Below, piece after piece: positions 1 to 7,385 of a DNA stretch of 12,065 nucleotides. Made by a program: the position numbers and the translations under genes. The first letter of the stretch is position 1, and each line of letters begins with the position of its first letter. The stretch is from Croceicoccus sp. (lineage in GTDB: Bacteria; Pseudomonadota; Alphaproteobacteria; Sphingomonadales; Sphingomonadaceae): assembly GCA_029936705.1 (NCBI GenBank), contig JAPYSD010000051.1, forward strand, positions 1 through 12,065, given 5' to 3'. The notes beneath the pieces are model-generated. The model saw nothing but the letters and a program-made list of their open reading frames with translations, did not search any database and was not told where the DNA came from.

Positions 1-854
1 TCCTCGCCCTGCGCGTTGATCAGATATTCGCCGTAATAGATCTTTTCGCCGGTCGCGGGATCGCGGGTAAAGGCGACGCCGGTGGCGCTGGTCTCACCCA
101 TGTTGCCGAAGACCATCGCCTGGATGTTCACTGCCGTGCCCCAGCCGCCGGGAATGCCGTTCAGCCGGCGATAGATCTTGGCGCGTTCCGAATCCCAGCT
201 TCCGAAGACGGCCGCAATCGCGCCCCACAGCTGGTCGTTCACGTCCATGGGGAACGGCTTGCCCAGTTCGCTTTGCGTGATGGACTTGTACTGCGCGACA
301 AGCGCCTTCCAGTCTTCGGCGGTCAATTCGATGTCGGCGGAATAGCCGTTGTCTTCCTTGGCGATTTCCAGCGCTTCCTCGAACAACCCGTGGTCGAGGC
401 CCAGAACGACGTCCGAGTACATCTGGATGAAGCGGCGATAGGAATCCCACGCAAAACGCTCGTCCCCTGATACCGCGGCCAGGCCCTCGACAGTCTCGTC
501 GTTCAGGCCGAGGTTGAGCACCGTGTCCATCATGCCGGGCATCGAAACCCGCGCGCCGGAACGGACCGAGACGAGGAGCGGATCGGCGGGATCGCCGAAC
601 TTCTTGCCGACGGTCTTCTCGATATGGGTGAGCGCGCTGGCGACGTCGGCGCGCAGCTTGTCGTCGAAATTCGCACCCTCGGCCAGGTACTTGACGCACA
701 TCTCGGTCGTGATCGTGAAGCCAGGGGGGACAGGCAGCCCGATCGAGGCCATCTCGGCGAGGTTCGCGCCCTTGCCGCCGGTGATCGTCTTGTCCCGCGC
801 GCGCGGATCGTCGGAGACTGCGCCGCCGCCGAAGGTGTAAACATACTGCGCCAT
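1..854 (-). CDS. ppdK: Pyruvate, phosphate dikinase, N-terminal part (cut by window edge)
   Basis: PPDK interconverts pyruvate, ATP and phosphate with phosphoenolpyruvate, AMP and pyrophosphate in the cytoplasm. The gene starts with ATG at 854-852 and runs off the left edge after 284 complete codons, about a third of the family's usual length of roughly 880-900 residues. What is visible is the start of the nucleotide-binding domain: YVYTFGGG at residues 4-11, GGKGANLAEM at 26-35, LPVPPGFTIT at 40-49, SVRSGA at 96-101 followed at once by the MPGMMDT stretch, and near the edge GETSATGVAFTRDP. These are textbook PPDK signatures and separate it from PEP synthase. AGGGAG lies about 11 bases before the ATG. 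It follows glyS on the same strand after 128 bases; that gap is AT-rich just upstream of the gene and could hold its own promoter, but I see no clear -35/-10 pair. The phosphohistidine and PEP-binding domains are outside the window. Confidence 0.97.
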   Translation of the reverse strand, partial: MAQYVYTFGGGAVSDDPRARDKTITGGKGANLAEMASIGLPVPPGFTITTEMCVKYLAEGANFDDKLRADVASALTHIEKTVGKKFGDPADPLLVSVRSGARVSMPGMMDTVLNLGLNDETVEGLAAVSGDERFAWDSYRRFIQMYSDVVLGLDHGLFEEALEIAKEDNGYSADIELTAEDWKALVAQYKSITQSELGKPFPMDVNDQLWGAIAAVFGSWDSERAKIYRRLNGIPGGWGTAVNIQAMVFGNMGETSATGVAFTRDPATGEKIYYGEYLINAQGE

Positions 855-982
855 CTGGTCTCGAGCTCCCTGACCTGTTCTATTTATCTATCTTGCATTG
901 CAGCAGCGTAATTGGAACTGCCCACAAGCGTTAGACCGCTTGCCTGTCCCTCCACCGGCTGAAACCGTTGATACGCTTCATT
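855..982 (-). other. Intergenic gap between glyS and ppdK
   Basis: This 128-base gap follows the glyS stop and precedes the ppdK start. It contains a 6-bp inverted repeat CAAGCG/CGCTTG (925-930 and 937-942, loop of 6), but no T-run follows on the minus strand, so it is a poor intrinsic terminator. Positions about 878-900 are AT-rich (read on the minus strand, a GATAGATAAATAG stretch) and are a plausible place for a ppdK -10 region. I cannot assign a matching -35. Confidence 0.35.
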
Positions 983-3079
983 TCAGCTCTCGATCCGGGA
1001 AAAGTCGGCGACCTTGTGCACTGCAGCGCGAAAGCGGTCCAGCAGGGCCAGCCTCGCCTCACGCGTCGCCGGGTCGGGGTCGTTCACCGTGACGTCGTCG
1101 AAGAACGCGTCGATCGGCCCCCGCAGGGATGCGAGTGCGGCCATCGCTTCCTCGAACCGCTCCTGCTCCACGGCATCGCTGGCGGCCGGCGCGGCCTTGT
1201 CCAGGGCAGCGATCAGCGCAGCCTCGGCAGGTTCGGGCGCGTGATTGGGCTGCACATGGCCGCGCTGCGCCACGATCGACCCCAGTTCGGGATCATCGAC
1301 GAGCGCAAGCGGATCCTCCTCGCCGGTACGGGCGATGCGGTCGTCGGTGCCCTTGTAGCCTTCCTTCTTCAGGATATTGGCGGCGCGCTTGTACCCGGCC
1401 AGCAGGTTCGCGCCGTCTTCGGTTTCCATGAAGCTTTGCAGCGCGTGAACGCGGGCCAGCAGGCGCATCAGATCATCCTCCTCACCCAAAGCGAACACGG
1501 CGTCGATCAGGTCGTGACGAACCCCGGCCTCGCGCTGCTGGACCTTCAGTCGATCCGCGAAGAATTCGAGGAGATCGCCCTCTGCGATGGCAAGGCGCAG
1601 CCCGTTCTGCGTGACCGTGCGGATGACCCCGAGGGCGGCACGGCGCAAGGCGAACGGGTCCTTCGATCCGGTCGGCTTCTCGTCGATCGTGAAGAAACTG
1701 CGCAGCGTATCCAGCTTGTCCGCCAGCGAGACTGCCACCGTGACCGGTGCGGTCGGGACATCGTCGCCCTGCCCCACCGGCTTGTAATGATCGCGGATCG
1801 CGTCGGCGACCGCGTCGGGCAAACCTTCGGCGCGGGCGTAATAGCCGCCCATAAGCCCCTGGAGTTCGGGAAATTCCCCGACCATTTCGGTGACGAGGTC
1901 AGCCTTGGCAAGGCGCGCGGCCAATTCCGCCTGTTCGGGATCGGCGCCGGGGACGATGCACTGTTCCGCCAGCCAGCGGGCCAGCGTCGCCACCCGTTCC
2001 ACCTTGTCGGCGACGGTGCCCAGCTTTTCGTGGAAGGTGATGCGCGCCAGCTTCGCGGCCTGCTGCTCAAGCGGGACCTTACGGTCGGTGTCCCAGAAGA
2101 AGCGCGCATCGGACAGTCGCGCGGCCAGGACCTTGCGGTTGCCGTCCACCACCACGGCGGGATCGGTGGCAGTGATATTCGCGGTGCAGACGAACGCGTT
2201 GGCAAGCGTGCCCGATCCGTCCTCGCACACGAAATATTTCTGGTTCACGCGGGCGGTCAGCTGGATGACCTCGGGCGGGACTTCCAGATACGCCTCGTCG
2301 AAGCGGCCCAGCAGCGGTTCGGGCCACTCGGTCAGGCCGGCATTCTCGATCACCAGCCCTTCGTCCTCGACCAGTGTCAGATTGGCTGCTTCCGCCACTT
2401 CGCGGGCTTTGGTGCGGATGATGTCCTGCCGTTCCTCGTGATCGACGATCACGTGGCACGCTCGCAGCTTTTCGGCATAATCCTGCGCGCCCCCGATGGT
2501 GACGTCGCCGCTGTGTTGAAACCGGGGGCCGCAAGTCGCATAGCCCGAGGCGATCCCGCCGACTTCGCATTCGACCAGCGTTTCGCCCAGAATGGTGACG
2601 ATGCCCTGCAGCGGGCGGACCCAGCGCAGGCTTTCGGTGCTGATCGACGCTTCGCCCCAGCGCATCGACTTGGGCCAGGGAAAGGCGCGGACGATTGACG
2701 GGATCGACTCGGCCAGCACGTCGGCCACGGCGCGGCCGGGCACGTTCCTGACGACGAACCAGGTGTTGCGGCCCTTCACCTCGCGCAGTTCCAGCTGGTC
2801 GCGGGTCACGCCGTTCTTCTTGCAGAACCCGTCGATGGCGGCATCGGGCGCGCCTTCGGGCGGTCCCTTGGCTTCTTCGCTGACGGCTTCGGTTCGTTCG
2901 GGCAAGTCCGCTGCGATCAGTGCCAGGCGGCGCGGCGTGCTCCACACGGTGATCGCGCCATGCGCCACGCCCGCCGCCGCCATCTCGGCCCTGAACAGGC
3001 GTTCGAGGTCGGCGCGGGCGCCTGCCTGCATGCGCGCGGGGATTTCCTCGCATAGCAGTTCGAGCAGAAAGTCGGTCAT
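983..3079 (-). CDS. glyS: Glycyl-tRNA synthetase beta subunit
   Basis: GlyS is the large subunit of the bacterial alpha2beta2 glycyl-tRNA synthetase. It recognises tRNA-Gly and is needed, with GlyQ, to charge it with glycine. The product is 698 residues, close to the E. coli protein (689). The reading frame stays open further upstream, but the start is placed at ATG 3079-3077 because the product then begins MTDFLLELLCEEIPAR, the conserved GlyS N-terminus, and because this ATG overlaps the glyQ stop as ATGA. Visible family stretches include GEFPELQGLMGGYYA near residue 400, SLADKLDTL near 455, GSKDPFALRRAALG near 478, and a C-terminal DALR-type anticodon-binding region (about 590-690) with FFDDVTVNDPD. 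The 4-base overlap implies translational coupling, which would suit the 1:1 subunit ratio. I see no frameshift or missing block. Confidence 0.98.
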   Translation of the reverse strand: MTDFLLELLCEEIPARMQAGARADLERLFRAEMAAAGVAHGAITVWSTPRRLALIAADLPERTEAVSEEAKGPPEGAPDAAIDGFCKKNGVTRDQLELREVKGRNTWFVVRNVPGRAVADVLAESIPSIVRAFPWPKSMRWGEASISTESLRWVRPLQGIVTILGETLVECEVGGIASGYATCGPRFQHSGDVTIGGAQDYAEKLRACHVIVDHEERQDIIRTKAREVAEAANLTLVEDEGLVIENAGLTEWPEPLLGRFDEAYLEVPPEVIQLTARVNQKYFVCEDGSGTLANAFVCTANITATDPAVVVDGNRKVLAARLSDARFFWDTDRKVPLEQQAAKLARITFHEKLGTVADKVERVATLARWLAEQCIVPGADPEQAELAARLAKADLVTEMVGEFPELQGLMGGYYARAEGLPDAVADAIRDHYKPVGQGDDVPTAPVTVAVSLADKLDTLRSFFTIDEKPTGSKDPFALRRAALGVIRTVTQNGLRLAIAEGDLLEFFADRLKVQQREAGVRHDLIDAVFALGEEDDLMRLLARVHALQSFMETEDGANLLAGYKRAANILKKEGYKGTDDRIARTGEEDPLALVDDPELGSIVAQRGHVQPNHAPEPAEAALIAALDKAAPAASDAVEQERFEEAMAALASLRGPIDAFFDDVTVNDPDPATREARLALLDRFRAAVHKVADFSRIES

Positions 3080-3999
3080 GCCGCCCACTCCGGGTAATCC
3101 GCCGCCCACTGGTCGGCATGCCTTGCCATATAGGCCTCGCACGACCCGCGCGCGAGGTCGCGGACCTGCCCCATGTAGCTGGCACGCTCCTGCACGCTGA
3201 TCACGCCGCGTGCCTGCAGCAGGTTGAAGATATGGCTCGCCTCGATCGCCTGCTCGTACGCGGGAATCGGCAGGCCCTTGTCGAGGCACAGGCGGCATTC
3301 GGCCGCTGCCTTGCGGAACAGGTCGAACAGCGCGTCGGTGTCCGCCACCTCGAAGTTCCAGGTGCTCATCTGGCGCTCGTTATCGAGGAACACGTCGCCA
3401 TAGCTGACGCCTTGGGAATTGAATGTCAGGTCGTACACGTTGTCGACGCCCTGGATATACATCGCCAGCCGTTCCAGGCCATAGGTGAGCTCGCCCGCGA
3501 CGGGCTTGCAGTCATAGCCGCCCATCTGCTGGAAATAGGTGAACTGCGTCACTTCCATCCCGTCGCACCAGACTTCCCAGCCCAGCCCCCACGCGCCCAG
3601 CGTCGGGCTTTCCCAGTCATCCTCGACAAAGCGGATGTCGTGCTTCAGCGGGTCGACGCCGATGACGCGCAGGCTGTCGAGATACCAGTCCTGGATCTGC
3701 GGCGGGCTGGGCTTCAGGATGACCTGGTACTGGTAATAGTGCTGCAGCCGGTTGGGGTTTTCGCCATAGCGCCCGTCGGTCGGTCGGCGGCACGGCTGGA
3801 CGAAGGCGGCGTTCCACGGCTGCGGACCCAGTGCGCGCAGTGTCGTGGCAGGGTGGAAAGTGCCCGCCCCCATGCGCATATCATAGGGCTGAAGGATCAG
3901 GCATCCCTTCGCGCTCCAGTATTCGTGGAGCGTGAGGATCATGTCCTGAAACGACAGGACGCCAGGAGACGACATGGTGGAAGAGGCGCTTTCGTTCAT
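3076..3999 (-). CDS. glyQ: Glycyl-tRNA synthetase alpha subunit
   Basis: GlyQ is the catalytic class II subunit of glycyl-tRNA synthetase, which activates glycine with ATP and transfers it to tRNA-Gly together with GlyS. From ATG 3999 the product is 307 residues (E. coli 303). It shows LILQPYDM at 34-41, GAGTFHPATTLRALGP at 44-59, the motif-2 region RRPTDGRYGENPNRLQHYYQ at 71-90, then FVEDDWESPTLGAWGLGWEVW and YGLERLAMYIQGVD further on, all near-invariant in the family. The start is uncertain. An in-frame ATG at 3975-3973 would give 299 residues, and its spacing to the conserved ILTLHEYW segment fits the E. coli N-terminus better. Neither ATG has a convincing Shine-Dalgarno site. glyQ diverges from the TraB/GumN gene at 4098 and overlaps glyS by 4 bases. 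Confidence 0.97.
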   Translation of the reverse strand: MNESASSTMSSPGVLSFQDMILTLHEYWSAKGCLILQPYDMRMGAGTFHPATTLRALGPQPWNAAFVQPCRRPTDGRYGENPNRLQHYYQYQVILKPSPPQIQDWYLDSLRVIGVDPLKHDIRFVEDDWESPTLGAWGLGWEVWCDGMEVTQFTYFQQMGGYDCKPVAGELTYGLERLAMYIQGVDNVYDLTFNSQGVSYGDVFLDNERQMSTWNFEVADTDALFDLFRKAAAECRLCLDKGLPIPAYEQAIEASHIFNLLQARGVISVQERASYMGQVRDLARGSCEAYMARHADQWAADYPEWAA

Positions 4000-4097
4000 C
4001 GCCGGGGCAATGGCGAAGCGCTAGGAAACCGTCAACTGCCGTTGTTGTATGCGCGGTCCCCGACAAGGTGGATCGGCCCAGAAAGGATGATGACTCA
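4000..4097. promoter_or_regulatory. Divergent promoter region between glyQ and the first TraB/GumN gene
   Basis: About 98 bases separate the two outward-facing starts, so both promoters should lie here or overlap the gene ends. On the minus strand a TTGACG hexamer (about 4030-4035) resembles a -35 box for glyQ, but the hexamer 17 bases further on is a poor -10. On the plus strand the AT-richer GTTGTTGTATG (4041-4051) is the only stretch that looks at all like a -10 region. No riboswitch or T-box-like fold is apparent in so short a leader. Confidence 0.35.
4082..4087 (+). promoter_or_regulatory. Ribosome binding site that decides the GTG start at 4098
   Basis: AAAGGA at 4082-4087 ends 10 bases before GTG 4098-4100. 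It falls inside the longer in-frame version that would begin at GTG 4068, and that version would put seven charged or polar residues ahead of the signal peptide. The site therefore favours 4098. ATGs at 4087 and 4090 are out of frame and reach a stop at 4099-4101. Confidence 0.55.
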
Positions 4098-5036
4098 GTG
4101 ACGATAAAGCGGGTTGCAAGGGCATTTCGGGGTCTGGTTGCGCGGTTCGCGGCGCCCATCGCGGGACTCGGGCTGCTGGCCGGTCCGCAGGCGGCCATGG
4201 CCGAGGAAATGGTGGAACTGGACCGCAGCGACGCGGATCCGGCGCTGTGGAAGCTGTCGGACGACGACACCACGATCTGGCTGTTCGGCACGATGCACGC
4301 GCTCAAGCCCGACCTCGTCTGGTTCGACGACGCGGTCAGCGAGGCCTTTGCCGGGTCGGACGAGCTGGTGATCGAGATGCTGGAGCCCGATGCGGCCACC
4401 ATGCAGCAGGTGATCGGGTCCAGCGCGGTCTATACCGACGGCAGCACCCTGTCCGACCGGCTGAGCAGCGAGCAGCGCATGCAGCTGGCCGAAGCGGCGG
4501 CGTCGCTGGGCCTCCCCATGCAGGCGCTCGACCGGATGAAGCCGTGGTTCGCCGCCGTGACACTCAGCGCCGCGCCGCTCGCGAAGCTGGGCTATGATCC
4601 GAAAAAGGGCGCAGAGGCGGTGCTTCAGGGCAGCGCCCGGGAACAGGGCAAGGCCATCGCCGGGCTGGAGACTTTCGAGGAACAGATGGGCTTCTTTTCG
4701 CAACTGCCGGAGGAGCAGCAGATCTCGTTCCTGATGGACGCGGCAGGGTCGATGGCGGAAGCGGGCGAAGTCTATGCCGAATCCGAACGAGCCTGGGGCG
4801 TGGGCGATGTCGTCGCGACCGAGCGGCTGATCAACGACAGCCTGCAGGAAACGCCCGAGGTCTATGACGTGCTGATCAAGGGCCGGAACCGCGAATGGGC
4901 CGACTGGATCCAGAACCGCATGGCGCAGCCGGGCAACGTGTTCCTGGCAGTCGGTGCGGGGCACCTCGCAGGCCCCGACAGCGTCCAGTCCGTCCTGGCC
5001 CAGCGCGGCCTGACGGTCGAGCGGGTGGACTATTGA
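4098..5036 (+). CDS. TraB/GumN (TIKI-like) family protein, secreted
   Basis: From GTG 4098 the product is 312 residues. Residues 1-35 form a Sec signal peptide: basic N-region with K4, R5, R8, R11 and R16, hydrophobic core at about 17-31, and a likely cut after AMA-35. The mature part should be periplasmic or exported. The TraB/GumN hallmarks are present: the first GxxH as GTMH at 64-67 inside IWLFGTMHAL, a conserved glutamate at 93 in VIEML, RN at 263-264, and the second GxxH as GAGH at 286-289 near the C-terminus. In animal TIKI proteins, a related family, the paired GxxH motifs and the glutamate form a metalloprotease site. Whether bacterial members are proteases is not settled, so I give no substrate. 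The next gene starts 5 bases after the stop and encodes a paralogue, so the two are very probably one transcript. A longer start at GTG 4068 is possible but less likely. Confidence 0.9.
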   Translation: MTIKRVARAFRGLVARFAAPIAGLGLLAGPQAAMAEEMVELDRSDADPALWKLSDDDTTIWLFGTMHALKPDLVWFDDAVSEAFAGSDELVIEMLEPDAATMQQVIGSSAVYTDGSTLSDRLSSEQRMQLAEAAASLGLPMQALDRMKPWFAAVTLSAAPLAKLGYDPKKGAEAVLQGSAREQGKAIAGLETFEEQMGFFSQLPEEQQISFLMDAAGSMAEAGEVYAESERAWGVGDVVATERLINDSLQETPEVYDVLIKGRNREWADWIQNRMAQPGNVFLAVGAGHLAGPDSVQSVLAQRGLTVERVDY

Positions 5037-5041
5037 GCGCC

Positions 5042-5935
5042 ATGTCCCGGTTTCTTCGCAGCCTGTTGCTGCTGACGCTGGCCGCACTGGCGGCGGCCTG
5101 CGGCAAGGCGGACGGACCAGGCGGCCAGCCCGCGCTCTACCGCGTCGATCCGCCGGGAGCGTCAGCAGATTCCGCGCCCGCGGGATGGCTGTTCGGCACG
5201 ATCCACGCCCTTCCCCCCGAATCGCAATGGCGCCGGCCCGCGATCGACGATGCCCTGCGCGATTCGGGCGTGCTGATGGTCGAGGTCGCCGACCTCGATC
5301 CCGCCGCCGTGCGCGAGACCTTTGCCCGCCTGTCCATCGATCCCGACCTCCCGCCGCTCGATCAGCGCATATCGCCCGAATACCGCGACGAGCTTGACGA
5401 GCTGCTGGACGAGACCGGCGTGAACGCGCAGCAGTTCCGCACCGTCGAGAGCTGGGCGGCGGCGATTACCCTGTCGGCGCTGGTGCAGGCGCAATCGGGC
5501 ATGGACAGCCAGGCGGGCGTGGACCGGTCGCTGATCGCGGAATACGCCCCCCGCCCGGTCAAGGGGCTTGAGACGGTGCAGCAGCAGTTCGCGATCTTCG
5601 ACCGGCTGGACGAGGATGCGCAGCAGGACCTGCTGGAATCCATGCTGAGCGACAAGGACAGCGATCCGCGCGAGATGACCGATGCGTGGCTGGCTGGGGA
5701 TACGCAGGCGCTGGCGGGCCTGATGGACATGGGACTGGGCGACAGCGATGCCGACCGTTCGCTGCGCCAGGCGTTGCTGACCGATCGCAACCGGCGATGG
5801 GTGGACCCGATCGTCACTGCCATGGAACAGGGGCAGCAGCCCTTCGTGGCGGTCGGCGCAGGACATATCGGCGGTTCGGACGGGCTGATCGCCTTGCTCG
5901 AGGCGCGCGGATGGACCGTCACCCCGGTCCGCTAG
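5042..5935 (+). CDS. TraB/GumN (TIKI-like) family lipoprotein
   Basis: The product is 297 residues from ATG 5042. Its N-terminus MSRFLRSLLLLTLAALAAAC reads as a lipoprotein signal with C20 as the lipidated cysteine. The -3 position is alanine rather than the usual leucine, so the lipobox is slightly off consensus. Glycine follows the cysteine, with no Asp retention signal, which suggests outer-membrane sorting. The family motifs are GTIH at 52-55 in GWLFGTIHAL, glutamate 81 in LMVEV, RN at 249-250 and GAGH at 272-275. It shares the upstream paralogue's layout throughout, including a central WAAAITLSAL segment (WFAAVTLSAA in the other) and a GLET segment, but the two are well diverged, so the duplication is old. 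An in-frame TTG at 5033 overlaps the upstream stop and is a weaker alternative start. Function is not known; a soluble and a lipid-anchored version of one fold side by side suggests related roles in the envelope. Confidence 0.9.
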   Translation: MSRFLRSLLLLTLAALAAACGKADGPGGQPALYRVDPPGASADSAPAGWLFGTIHALPPESQWRRPAIDDALRDSGVLMVEVADLDPAAVRETFARLSIDPDLPPLDQRISPEYRDELDELLDETGVNAQQFRTVESWAAAITLSALVQAQSGMDSQAGVDRSLIAEYAPRPVKGLETVQQQFAIFDRLDEDAQQDLLESMLSDKDSDPREMTDAWLAGDTQALAGLMDMGLGDSDADRSLRQALLTDRNRRWVDPIVTAMEQGQQPFVAVGAGHIGGSDGLIALLEARGWTVTPVR

Positions 5936-6063
5936 GGGCGGTTTCGCCTTGCCTTCATGGCCCATCCCATCTATGGGCGCGCCCTTCCCGCACTGCATGG
6001 TCATCCCTGGAGGCGTTCGGCGCGGGATTTGTTGAACCCATTTTCATGTAAAGGTCCAAGGTA

Positions 6064-6720
6064 ATGAGCGATCAGCTGACCCTGGCGGCCGAGACGCGCG
6101 ACAAGGCAGGCAAGGGAGCCTCCCGCGCACTGCGTCGTGACGGCCGTGTCCCCGCTGTGATCTACGGCGGCAAGGAAGAACCCACCACCATTCACGTCGA
6201 GGAGCGCGCCCTTGTGAAGCTGCTCGGCACCGGCCACTTCTCCAACTCGATCGTGATGGTCGATGTCGGCGGCAAGTCGGTCCGCACCCTTCCCAAGGAC
6301 GTCGCACTTCACCCGGTGACCGACCGCCCGCTGCATGTCGATTTCCTGCGCCTCAGCAAGAATTCGAAGGTCGACGTGGCCGTTCCGGTCGTCTTCACGA
6401 ACGAGGAAGCATCGCCCGGCCTGAAGCGCGGCGGCGTCCTCAATGTCGTGCGGCACGAGCTGGAGCTGGTCTGCGAAGCGGACAAGATCCCCGACCAGAT
6501 CGAGATCGACGTCACCGGCAAGGATGTCGGCGATTCGATCCACATCAGCCACGTGACCCTGCCCAAGGGCTCGGAAAGCGCGATCACCGACCGCGACTTC
6601 ACCATCGCCACGCTGGTCGCTCCTTCGGCCCTGAAGAAGAGCGAAGGCGCCGAGGCGAATGCCGACGAAGCCGACAATGCGCAGGACGTTCCGGCGACGG
6701 AACAGAACGCCGAGGAGTGA
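6064..6720 (+). CDS. rplY: 50S ribosomal protein L25/general stress protein Ctc
   Basis: L25 binds 5S rRNA in the central protuberance of the large ribosomal subunit. The 218-residue product is the long, two-domain Ctc/TL5 form rather than the single-domain E. coli form (94 residues). The N-terminal 5S-binding domain (about 5-95) contains GKGASRALRRDGRVPAVIYG at 16-35. The C-terminal beta domain (about 100-190) contains FTNEEASPGLKRGGVLN and the DIVHISHV-like segment DSIHISHVTLP. An acidic tail rich in Ala, Glu and Asp follows. ATG 6064 has AAAGG at 6050-6054, 9 bases upstream. The gene ends in a strong intrinsic terminator, and pth follows. The 128-base gap upstream separates it from the TraB/GumN pair, so it is probably transcribed independently, but I could not identify a firm promoter. 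Confidence 0.97.
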   Translation: MSDQLTLAAETRDKAGKGASRALRRDGRVPAVIYGGKEEPTTIHVEERALVKLLGTGHFSNSIVMVDVGGKSVRTLPKDVALHPVTDRPLHVDFLRLSKNSKVDVAVPVVFTNEEASPGLKRGGVLNVVRHELELVCEADKIPDQIEIDVTGKDVGDSIHISHVTLPKGSESAITDRDFTIATLVAPSALKKSEGAEANADEADNAQDVPATEQNAEE

Positions 6721-6750
6721 TCCTCTTCTCGTTCTGACGCGAAAAACACG

Positions 6751-6790
6751 AAACGCCGGTCCTGTCGATGCAGGGCCGGCGTTTTCTTTT
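6751..6790 (+). terminator. Intrinsic terminator after rplY
   Basis: AAACGCCGGTCCTG (6751-6764) pairs with CAGGGCCGGCGTTT (6771-6784) across a 6-base loop. This gives 14 base pairs with a single G-U pair, and TCTTTT follows directly. It starts 30 bases after the rplY stop and ends only 28 bases before the pth ATG. Confidence 0.92.
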
Positions 6791-6818
6791 GCGCGATTAA
6801 CCGCTAACGGCCCTTGCC

Positions 6819-7385
6819 ATGCAGTTATGGGTAGGTCTGGGCAATCCGGGCGCGAAATACGCGCTCAATCGGCACAATGTCGGCTATATGGCGTGCGACA
6901 CCATCGCCGAGGTGCACGGCTTTGCGCCGCCGCAGAAGAAATTCCAGGGCTGGCTGTCCGAAGGCCGCATCGGCAGCGAAAAGGTGCTGCTGCTGAAACC
7001 CGCCACATTCATGAACGAAAGCGGGCGCAGCGTGGGCGAGGCCCTGCGCTTCTACAAGCTGTCGCCTGCCGACCTCACCGTGTTTCATGACGAGCTGGAC
7101 CTGGCGCCGATGAAGGTGAAGGTGAAGCAGGGCGGCGGCACCGCGGGGCACAACGGGCTGCGCAGCATCGACCAGCATTTGGGCAGGGAATTCCGCCGCA
7201 TTCGCATCGGCATCGGCCACCCCGGCCACAAGGACCGCGTCACCGGCCACGTGCTGGGCAATTACGCCAAGGCGGAGCAGGACGACCTGGCCGAGATGCT
7301 GGGCGCCATCGCGTCGGAAGCCGAATGGCTGGCCAGTGGCGACGACGTGCGTTTCATGAACGATGTCGCGCTGCGCCAGCAGTGA
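6819..7385 (+). CDS. pth: Peptidyl-tRNA hydrolase
   Basis: Pth frees tRNA from peptidyl-tRNA that has dropped off the ribosome, and it is essential in most bacteria. The product is 188 residues (E. coli 194). It shows VGLGNPG at 5-11, the catalytic histidine H19 in NRHNVG (E. coli H20), N66 in KPATFMNESG, D91 in FHDELDL, the GGGTAGHNGLRS loop at 105-116 and RIGIGHPG downstream, so every known active-site residue is in place. ATG 6819 gives the normal N-terminus but has no clear Shine-Dalgarno sequence. The gap from the rplY terminator is only 28 bases, so pth depends either on read-through or on a promoter overlapping the terminator, perhaps with GATTAA (6795-6800) as a -10. That would leave a very short leader. 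Confidence 0.97.
   Translation: MQLWVGLGNPGAKYALNRHNVGYMACDTIAEVHGFAPPQKKFQGWLSEGRIGSEKVLLLKPATFMNESGRSVGEALRFYKLSPADLTVFHDELDLAPMKVKVKQGGGTAGHNGLRSIDQHLGREFRRIRIGIGHPGHKDRVTGHVLGNYAKAEQDDLAEMLGAIASEAEWLASGDDVRFMNDVALRQQ

Noticed and set aside
914..930. GGAAC followed by CGTT, resembling the general stress (EcfG) promoter
   Set aside because: The spacer is about 10 bases, not the 16-17 the consensus needs, and it points away from both neighbouring genes.
968..2698. 576-codon open frame on the plus strand
   Set aside because: It lies wholly antisense to glyS, whose protein is unmistakable. Long antisense frames are expected opposite GC-rich genes with strong third-position bias, and the translation shows no recognisable domain.
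3118..4101. 327-codon open frame on the plus strand opposite glyQ
   Set aside because: It is antisense to a confident gene and lacks a good start context. Its end overlapping the GTG at 4098 is coincidental.
4095..5087. 330-codon open frame on the minus strand opposite the first TraB/GumN gene
   Set aside because: It is an antisense shadow. The plus-strand product has a signal peptide and all family motifs.
5949..5977. TTGCCT and TATGGG separated by 17 bases upstream of rplY
   Set aside because: The spacing is right, but both hexamers are weak matches. In GC-rich DNA such pairs are common by chance.
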